Positions 1 to 5,204 of a stretch of 8,212 nucleotides of DNA are shown here, one piece after another. The position numbers were made by a program, and so were the translations under genes. This DNA comes from Thiohalobacter sp. (GTDB taxonomy: Bacteria; Pseudomonadota; Gammaproteobacteria; DSM-19610): the NCBI GenBank assembly GCA_027080445.1, contig JALWRY010000095.1:1-8212 (forward strand), given 5' to 3'. Every line of letters starts with the position of its first letter. Within the stretch, counting starts at the first letter, position 1. The notes below the pieces were generated by a model. The model saw only the letters and a list, made by a program, of their open reading frames with translations. It searched no databases and had not been told where the DNA came from.

Positions 1-391
1 CGAAATTACTCCACTGCGTTCCATTCACAGCCTGCCGCGTACCGAAGGTACCCTGATCAAGGGGCTGGTTAATATACGCGGCGAACTGAAACTCTGTGTT
101 TCACTGGGTGCGCTGCTGCAACTGGAAAAGTCCCATGAGGACTATGCCAGTGACCGTGAGATACATGAACGCATGGTATCCGTCACCTGGAATGAACAGA
201 GCTTCGTTTTCCCCGCCAGTGAGGTACACGGCATTTATCATTATGGCGACGATGCGCTACAAGCCTCCCCGGCTACTGTATCCAAATCAAAATCCAGTTT
301 CACCACCGGGGTCGTGCAATGGCAGAACCGGCATGTCGGCGTACTGGATACTGAATTGCTGTTCTACGCCCTGTCAAAAGGTTTGCAATGA
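1..391 (+). CDS. wspD: CheW-domain coupling protein, WspD-like (5' end cut by window)
   Basis: This is the C-terminal 129 residues of a CheW-like scaffold protein, read in the frame whose first full codon is at base 2 and ending at TGA 389-391. CheW proteins are cytoplasmic adaptors that link a chemoreceptor to a CheA-type kinase. The segment GLVNIRGELKLCVSL (visible residues 22-36) is the CheW hallmark, matching the G-x-x-N-x-R-G core followed by a hydrophobic strand. The rest is strand-rich, as expected for the second half of the domain. The assignment to WspD rather than WspB rests on context: it lies immediately upstream of a CheA-receiver hybrid, and its stop overlaps the wspE start as ATGA, suggesting translational coupling. 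The start and any N-terminal extension are outside the window. The CheW family call is strong; the WspD name is an inference from gene order. Confidence 0.85.
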   Translation, partial: EITPLRSIHSLPRTEGTLIKGLVNIRGELKLCVSLGALLQLEKSHEDYASDREIHERMVSVTWNEQSFVFPASEVHGIYHYGDDALQASPATVSKSKSSFTTGVVQWQNRHVGVLDTELLFYALSKGLQ

Positions 392-2667
392 GCGAGGATC
401 TCGGCAATTTTTCCATGCTTGAACTGTTCCGCCTGGAGGTCGACAACCAGGCGGCCATACTCAACGATGGCCTGTTATCGCTGGAACAGCAAACCGATCA
501 GGAGAAACAGCTGGAAGCCCTGATGCGCGCCTCACATTCCATCAAGGGCGCAGCGCGTATGGTGGATATCGATGCAGGCGTCAAGCTTGCACACGCCATG
601 GAGGACTGTTTTGTCGCCGCGCAGCACGGTGAACTGGATTTGCAGGCCCACCAGATTGACCTGCTTCTGGAGGGCGTCGATCTGCTGGTCGCCATTTCAA
701 AGGAAGAGGCAGACAGCGAACAACTGACCCGGATTACCGAAAAAATCACGCATATCGATACCTTCGAATCATCGACACCCACGGTTGTCGTGGAACCCGA
801 ACCCATAGCCGTTGAACAACCCTCCTGTAACGATGACACGCCGACCGCGGAAGCCCTGCCGCCTGCCGACAGCGAACCCGCGGCCAAACCGGAACCGGCG
901 CCAACCGGCGGCGCATCGTCAGGCACTGACGAATCGGTTCGCGTTTCCGCCGAAAGCCTCAACAAGCTGGTGGGACTGGCCGGCGAAGTCCAGGTGGAAT
1001 CACGCTGGTTACACCCGTTTGCCGACGCGCTGCAACAGATCAAGCATCGACAGGCAGAACTGATTGGTCTGCTGGATAACCTGAGCGGCAGCCTGCAGAA
1101 TGCCAACAGCGATGAATACAGCCGGACCCTGGCAAGCGAAATCCACACCAAGGCAAACAGCTGCCGCCACCTGCTGTCCGACAGGCTGATCGAACTGGAT
1201 GAATTCGACCGTCGCCTGCACGGACTGAGCAACCGCCTGCACAGCGAGGTCATTTCCAGCCGTATGCGGCCATTCTCGGACGCTACACGCGCCTACCCGC
1301 GTCTGGTGCGCGATGTTGCGCGTCAGCTTGGCAAGCGGGTTGAACTGAAGATCGAAGGGCTCAACACCCAGGTAGACCGCGACATTCTTGAACGTATCGA
1401 TGCGCCGCTCAATCACCTGATACGCAACGCACTCGATCATGGTATCGAAACACCGGAACAGCGCCTTGCCGCCGGCAAGCCGGAGCAGGCAACCCTGACA
1501 CTGACCGCTTCACACAATGCCGGCATGCTTTCGCTACAGGTGCAGGACGACGGCTGTGGCATTGATCTCGAAGCCCTGAGAAAGAAAATCGTCGCCCGCG
1601 GCATGGTCACGGAAGCCATGGCGGCCGAACTGTCCGAACCGGAGCTGCTGGAGTTCCTGTTCCTGCCGGGATTCTCGACACGCGAGGACGTCACCGAACT
1701 GTCCGGCCGTGGCGTCGGCCTGGATGTCGTCCATAGCACCGTACAGCAGATGCGCGGGGTGGCGCGCGCGACAACCGAGTACGGCAAGGGCACCTGCTTC
1801 CACCTGCAATTACCCATTACGCTTTCCATCGTCCGCGTGTTGCTGGTGGAAATCTGTCACGAACCCTACGCCATTCCGCTGGCGCGTATCGACCGTACCA
1901 TGAAACTGGATACCAGCCGGATAGAATCGCTGGAAAATCGCCAGTACTTCACCATCGACAACCAGCATGTCGGCATTGTTTTCGCCAGCCAGGTCATTGG
2001 CTGCAATAACACGCCTGAAGCGGGTGACGAACTTTCCGTGGTTGTACTGGGTGAACGCCTGAATCGCTCCGGCCTGGTGGTAGACCGTTTCCTCGGTGAG
2101 CGCAGCCTGGTCGTGCATACGCTTGACCCGCGGCTGGGCAAGGTTCAGGACATCAGCGCCGCCAGTGTGCTGGAAAACGGCGAGCCCTGCCTGATTGTCG
2201 ATGTCGACGACATGCTGCGCTCTATCGATATTCTTATCGCCGGCGGGCGGCTTGACCGTATCAGGGACAGTGAAGCAACGGCTGTCCACAACGGGAAACG
2301 CATCCTGGTGGTCGACGATTCCATCACCGTCCGTGAAGTCGAACGCAACATGCTCGCAAACCGCGGCTACAGGGTCGATGTAGCTGTCGATGGCATGGAC
2401 GGCTGGAATGCTGTGCGAACAAATGACTATGACCTGGTGATCAGTGACATCGACATGCCGCGCATGAACGGTTTCGAGTTTGTCCGACTGATCAAACAGG
2501 ATGAGCGGCTGTACAACATGCCCGTCATGATCGTGTCCTACAAGGACCGTGAGGAAGACCGTCAACGCGGGCTGGAAGCCGGCGCGGATTACTATTTAAC
2601 CAAGGGAAGTTTCCACGATGAGACCCTGATTGACGCGGTAGTCGATCTTATCGGCGTGGCGGAGTAA
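388..2667 (+). CDS. wspE: CheA-type hybrid histidine kinase with C-terminal receiver, WspE
   Basis: This 759-residue cytoplasmic kinase should autophosphorylate and pass phosphate to WspR and WspF. Domains in order: an HPt domain (about 1-115) with phospho-accepting H50 in SHSIKG; a Pro/Glu/Ala-rich linker (about 125-180); a dimerisation helix pair (about 185-290); and a CheA-type ATPase (about 290-480) with N box N347/H351, G1 box DDGCGID (387-393) and G2 box SGRGVGLD (439-446). A CheW-like regulatory domain (about 482-620) follows, then a receiver (about 636-755) with D643/D644, phospho-acceptor D687, S717 and K739 all intact. No separate P2 response-regulator-docking domain is apparent; the low-complexity linker sits where it would be. 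Fusion to a receiver and position between wspD and wspF fit WspE rather than chemotaxis CheA. The ATG overlaps the wspD stop and is preceded by AAAGG at 377-381. In Pseudomonas the attached receiver is thought to modulate or drain phosphate flow. Confidence 0.94.
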   Translation: MSEDLGNFSMLELFRLEVDNQAAILNDGLLSLEQQTDQEKQLEALMRASHSIKGAARMVDIDAGVKLAHAMEDCFVAAQHGELDLQAHQIDLLLEGVDLLVAISKEEADSEQLTRITEKITHIDTFESSTPTVVVEPEPIAVEQPSCNDDTPTAEALPPADSEPAAKPEPAPTGGASSGTDESVRVSAESLNKLVGLAGEVQVESRWLHPFADALQQIKHRQAELIGLLDNLSGSLQNANSDEYSRTLASEIHTKANSCRHLLSDRLIELDEFDRRLHGLSNRLHSEVISSRMRPFSDATRAYPRLVRDVARQLGKRVELKIEGLNTQVDRDILERIDAPLNHLIRNALDHGIETPEQRLAAGKPEQATLTLTASHNAGMLSLQVQDDGCGIDLEALRKKIVARGMVTEAMAAELSEPELLEFLFLPGFSTREDVTELSGRGVGLDVVHSTVQQMRGVARATTEYGKGTCFHLQLPITLSIVRVLLVEICHEPYAIPLARIDRTMKLDTSRIESLENRQYFTIDNQHVGIVFASQVIGCNNTPEAGDELSVVVLGERLNRSGLVVDRFLGERSLVVHTLDPRLGKVQDISAASVLENGEPCLIVDVDDMLRSIDILIAGGRLDRIRDSEATAVHNGKRILVVDDSITVREVERNMLANRGYRVDVAVDGMDGWNAVRTNDYDLVISDIDMPRMNGFEFVRLIKQDERLYNMPVMIVSYKDREEDRQRGLEAGADYYLTKGSFHDETLIDAVVDLIGVAE

Positions 2668-2676
2668 ACGAAGTAC

Positions 2677-3714
2677 ATGATACGTATTGCCATTGTGAAT
2701 GACTCCATGATCGCCGTCGAAAGCCTGCGGCGTGTTGTCAGTGAAGTACCTGAATACCAGTTACTGTGGATTGCCCGTGACGGTGAAGATGCCGTGGCCC
2801 GCTGTGCACAACATTGTCCCGATATTATCCTCATGGACCTGGTGATGCCGGGGATGGATGGTATCGAAGCCACGCGCCGCATCTGCGCTGAACACGACTG
2901 CGCCATACTGGTCGTCACGGCCGTTATCGACGGTTATGCCGGGCGCGTATTCGACGCCATGGGTGCCGGTGCCATCGACGCCGTGAGCACCCCGGTACTG
3001 GGGTCCTCGGGCGATGCCGAGGGCGCCCACGCATTAATCCGCAAGATCAATGCGATTGCCACGCTGATGGCAGACAAACCGGTGCGCCAGACAGTCAACC
3101 GTGCGCCGCAGGTGCAAGGCGGTATCGCTGCGCCGGACGTACCGCTGATCGCGATCGGCGCATCCACCGGGGGGCCTGCCGCGCTGCGTGAAATACTGCA
3201 AAACCTGCCCACGGAGATGGGTGTTTCCATTGCCATCATTCAGCACGTGGACGAGCAATTCTCCGCCAGTTTCATCAGCTGGCTCAATGATTATGCGCCC
3301 TTGCCAGTACGCGCCGCGCAACCCGGCGATACCTTCCGTGCAAACGAAGTGCTGGTGTGCGGCCGCGAAGATCACCTGGTGATGACGAGAAACGGGACGC
3401 TCGATTACACCCCGCACCCGACCGAACTGGCGTACCGCCCGTCCGTTGACGTGTTTTTCGAAAGTCTTGCGAAATACCATAAAATACAGTCACTTGGGAT
3501 TCTTCTCACAGGTATGGGCCGGGATGGTGCAAAGGGCCTGAAAATGCTCCGTGACCAGGATTGGCACACGATTGCTCAAGATCAGGCCAGCAGTGCCGTT
3601 TACGGTATGCCGAAAGCAGCAAAAGCGCTTGATGCGGCAGCAGAAATTCTGGCGCTGGGGGACATTGGACCAAGGCTGGTCCAATGGGCGAGTAAGGTAA
3701 AGGCGACAGCCTGA
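2677..3714 (+). CDS. wspF: CheB-type receptor methylesterase, WspF
   Basis: This 345-residue response regulator should remove methyl groups from receptor glutamates, damping the Wsp signal; in Pseudomonas its loss locks the pathway on and gives wrinkly, high cyclic-di-GMP colonies. An N-terminal receiver (about 1-120) has phospho-acceptor D54 in ILMDLVMP and T81. A short linker leads to the CheB methylesterase domain (about 153-340), with the catalytic triad S163 (GASTGG), H190 (IQHVDE) and D283 (GMGRDG), so the enzyme should be active. The receiver is unusual: the acidic pocket reads N8-D9 instead of D-D, and the position of the conserved lysine before proline is T105-P106. The gene starts 9 bases after the wspE stop. 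GGAG at 2661-2664 is rather far upstream of the ATG, so translation may partly depend on ribosomes coming from wspE. Length is normal for CheB/WspF. Confidence 0.93.
   Translation: MIRIAIVNDSMIAVESLRRVVSEVPEYQLLWIARDGEDAVARCAQHCPDIILMDLVMPGMDGIEATRRICAEHDCAILVVTAVIDGYAGRVFDAMGAGAIDAVSTPVLGSSGDAEGAHALIRKINAIATLMADKPVRQTVNRAPQVQGGIAAPDVPLIAIGASTGGPAALREILQNLPTEMGVSIAIIQHVDEQFSASFISWLNDYAPLPVRAAQPGDTFRANEVLVCGREDHLVMTRNGTLDYTPHPTELAYRPSVDVFFESLAKYHKIQSLGILLTGMGRDGAKGLKMLRDQDWHTIAQDQASSAVYGMPKAAKALDAAAEILALGDIGPRLVQWASKVKATA
3663..3686. repeat. Perfect 10-bp inverted repeat at the 3' end of wspF
   Basis: Arms CATTGGACCA (3663-3672) and TGGTCCAATG (3677-3686) are exact reverse complements, separated by the four bases AGGC. 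In RNA they would form a strong hairpin lying inside the wspF reading frame, about 65 bases before the wspR start. No T tract follows, so it is not a canonical intrinsic terminator. A smaller stem, CAGCC (3707-3711) with GGCTG (3718-3722), surrounds the wspF stop codon and makes a second possible hairpin. Whether either has a function is unknown; mRNA processing, partial attenuation or hiding of the wspR translation start are possible. Confidence 0.6.
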
Positions 3715-3750
3715 CAAGGCTGGCCTGGGGGAACAGAGACCGGAATTACC

Positions 3751-4818
3751 ATGGATAGCAACGACACAGTCAGCGATAAGCCAACCGACGGGAACCGGTG
3801 GGCGATTGTACTCCTTGTCGACGACCAGCAAATGGTCGCTGAGGGTATACGGCGCATGATCGCTGAGGAGCCGGATATCGAATTCCATTATTGCGCCGAT
3901 CCCAAACAGGCGGTTCAGCAAGCCGTCGAAGTGAGCGCGACGGTCATACTGCAGGACCTCGTCATGCCGGATGTCGATGGCCTGACCCTGGTGCGTTTCT
4001 ACCGCAACAACCCGGCCACGAGCAACATCCCTGTCATTGTGCTGTCCAGCAAGGATGACCCCAACATCAAGAGCGAGGCTTTCTCTCACGGGGCAACCGA
4101 TTACCTGGTGAAATTGCCGGAAAAAATCGAACTGCTGGCGCGTATCCGCGCCCATGCCAGGAGCTACCTTGCCCACAAGGAACGTGACCAGGCCTTCACC
4201 GCACTGAGAAAGATGCAGGCACAGCTGGAAACCATGAACGACGAGCTGGCACGCAGCAACCAGGAACTGCAACGCCTGTCATCGCTGGACGGATTGACCG
4301 GCGTCGCCAATCGTCGTCAGTTTGACGAAACCCTGGAACAGGAATGGCAACGTGCGAGCCGCACCAATATGCCCTTGTCGCTGGTCTTTGCCGATATCGA
4401 CTTCTTCAAACGCTACAATGACCACTACGGCCACCAGGCCGGTGACGATGCGCTGAAGAAAGTGGCTACTGTACTGAAACAATCGGTACACCGGCCCGCC
4501 GACCTGGTTAGCCGTTACGGTGGTGAAGAGTTCGTGATGATATTGCCCGATACCCTGCAGGATGGCGCCGTGGCCGTGGCCGACAAGGTGTTGCAGCGTG
4601 TCCGGGACCTGAATATCCCTCACAGCAACGCCGAAGACAATGACCGGGTCACCCTCAGTATTGGCGTCGCCACACTGAACCCGAAGGAAGACCAGAAGCC
4701 TGAAATCCTTATTGAGGCAGCCGACAAGGCGCTGTACCGGGCCAAGGAAACCGGCCGCAACCATGTCGAATCCACGCTCCCCGAAGAAGTCGAAAAAAAA
4801 CAACGCGCCAGCGTCTGA
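3751..4818 (+). CDS. wspR: Receiver-GGDEF diguanylate cyclase response regulator, WspR
   Basis: This 355-residue protein is the output of the pathway, making cyclic-di-GMP from two GTP when phosphorylated by WspE. The N-terminal receiver (about 17-140) has a full site: D24/D25, phospho-acceptor D69 in LQDLVMPD, S99 and K121. A long helical linker (about 140-185) resembles the WspR stalk that controls dimer/tetramer assembly. The GGDEF domain (about 185-342) starts at SLDGLTG and has the metal-binding DIDFFK segment, the active-site motif GGEEF (257-261) and the product-inhibition site RxxD as R248-P-A-D251. It therefore looks both catalytically active and feedback-inhibited. It closely resembles P. 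aeruginosa WspR throughout, except for a short charged C-terminal tail. The gene follows wspF by 36 bases; GGA at 3742-3744 is a weak ribosome site at good spacing, while the stronger purine run at 3727-3732 is too distant. Confidence 0.96.
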   Translation: MDSNDTVSDKPTDGNRWAIVLLVDDQQMVAEGIRRMIAEEPDIEFHYCADPKQAVQQAVEVSATVILQDLVMPDVDGLTLVRFYRNNPATSNIPVIVLSSKDDPNIKSEAFSHGATDYLVKLPEKIELLARIRAHARSYLAHKERDQAFTALRKMQAQLETMNDELARSNQELQRLSSLDGLTGVANRRQFDETLEQEWQRASRTNMPLSLVFADIDFFKRYNDHYGHQAGDDALKKVATVLKQSVHRPADLVSRYGGEEFVMILPDTLQDGAVAVADKVLQRVRDLNIPHSNAEDNDRVTLSIGVATLNPKEDQKPEILIEAADKALYRAKETGRNHVESTLPEEVEKKQRASV

Positions 4819-4869
4819 CAGGTTAGAAACACACCCCTCAATCCGTGTATCATGTGCGCCTGTTGTATC

Positions 4870-4874
4870 AGGAG
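4870..4874 (+). promoter_or_regulatory. Ribosome binding site that fixes the fdxA start
   Basis: AGGAG lies six bases before the ATG at 4881. An in-frame GTG at 4845 would add 12 residues but has no comparable site. Azotobacter ferredoxin I begins at the position equivalent to the residue after this ATG, so 4881 is preferred. Confidence 0.75.
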
Positions 4875-4880
4875 TGCGCC

Positions 4881-5204
4881 ATGACGTTTGTAGTAGGTGA
4901 AAACTGTATCAAGTGCAAATACACGGATTGCGTCGAGGTCTGTCCGGTTGACTGCTTCCACGAAGGCCCGAACTTCCTGGTCATCGACCCGGAGGAATGT
5001 ATCGATTGCACCCTGTGTGAACCGGAATGCCCCGCCGAAGCCATCTTCCCCGAAGATGACCTGCCGGAAGGCCAGGAGGCGTTCCTGCAGCTGAACGAGG
5101 AACTCGCGCAGCAATGGCCGGTGATCACCCAGCAAAAAGACCCGCCGCCTGACGCCGATGACTGGCTGGGCAAGCCGGACAAACTCAAACTGCTGGAACG
5201 TTGA
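4881..5204 (+). CDS. fdxA: 7Fe-8S ferredoxin, ferredoxin I family
   Basis: This 107-residue soluble electron carrier holds one [3Fe-4S] and one [4Fe-4S] cluster. All nine cysteines of Azotobacter vinelandii ferredoxin I are present: C9, C17 and C50 should bind the 3Fe cluster, and C21, C40, C43 and C46 the 4Fe cluster, with C12 and C25 as the two non-ligand cysteines. The N-terminal half, including NCIKCKYTDC, is almost identical to that protein. The C-terminal tail (about 60-107), typical of this family and ending in LLER, is also conserved, so the gene is complete. Known roles are low-potential electron transfer and, in Azotobacter, control of the redox-responsive NADPH-ferredoxin reductase; the partner here cannot be read from the sequence. 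It sits 62 bases after wspR with no obvious terminator between them. Its TGA overlaps the TTG start of the next gene. Confidence 0.96.
   Translation: MTFVVGENCIKCKYTDCVEVCPVDCFHEGPNFLVIDPEECIDCTLCEPECPAEAIFPEDDLPEGQEAFLQLNEELAQQWPVITQQKDPPPDADDWLGKPDKLKLLER

Noticed and set aside
498..1253. Long open frame on the minus strand opposite wspE
   Set aside because: It lies wholly within well-supported wspE coding sequence, is rich in Ser/Arg as antisense frames often are, and shows no recognisable domain.
1810..2565. 251-codon open frame on the minus strand opposite the wspE CheW-like and receiver domains
   Set aside because: It is antisense to conserved domains, and its His/Val/Asp-rich composition mirrors the sense codons.
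3490..4272. 260-codon open frame on the minus strand across the wspF/wspR junction
   Set aside because: It overlaps conserved coding parts of both genes and has no recognisable motif; best explained as an antisense shadow.
4793..4800. Run of eight A bases near the wspR 3' end as a frameshift or phase-variation site
   Set aside because: A -1 shift reaches a stop at 4824, changing only the last few residues beyond the GGDEF domain, so little effect is expected.
4823..4853. Possible sigma-70 promoter for fdxA (TTAGAA and TATCAT)
   Set aside because: The -35 match is poor and the spacer is 19 bases, so the pair is not better than chance expectation; fdxA may have a promoter here, but I cannot support one.
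4845..4880. Upstream GTG start giving a 12-residue extension of the ferredoxin
   Set aside because: The extension is absent from Azotobacter ferredoxin I, and a good ribosome site precedes ATG 4881 instead.
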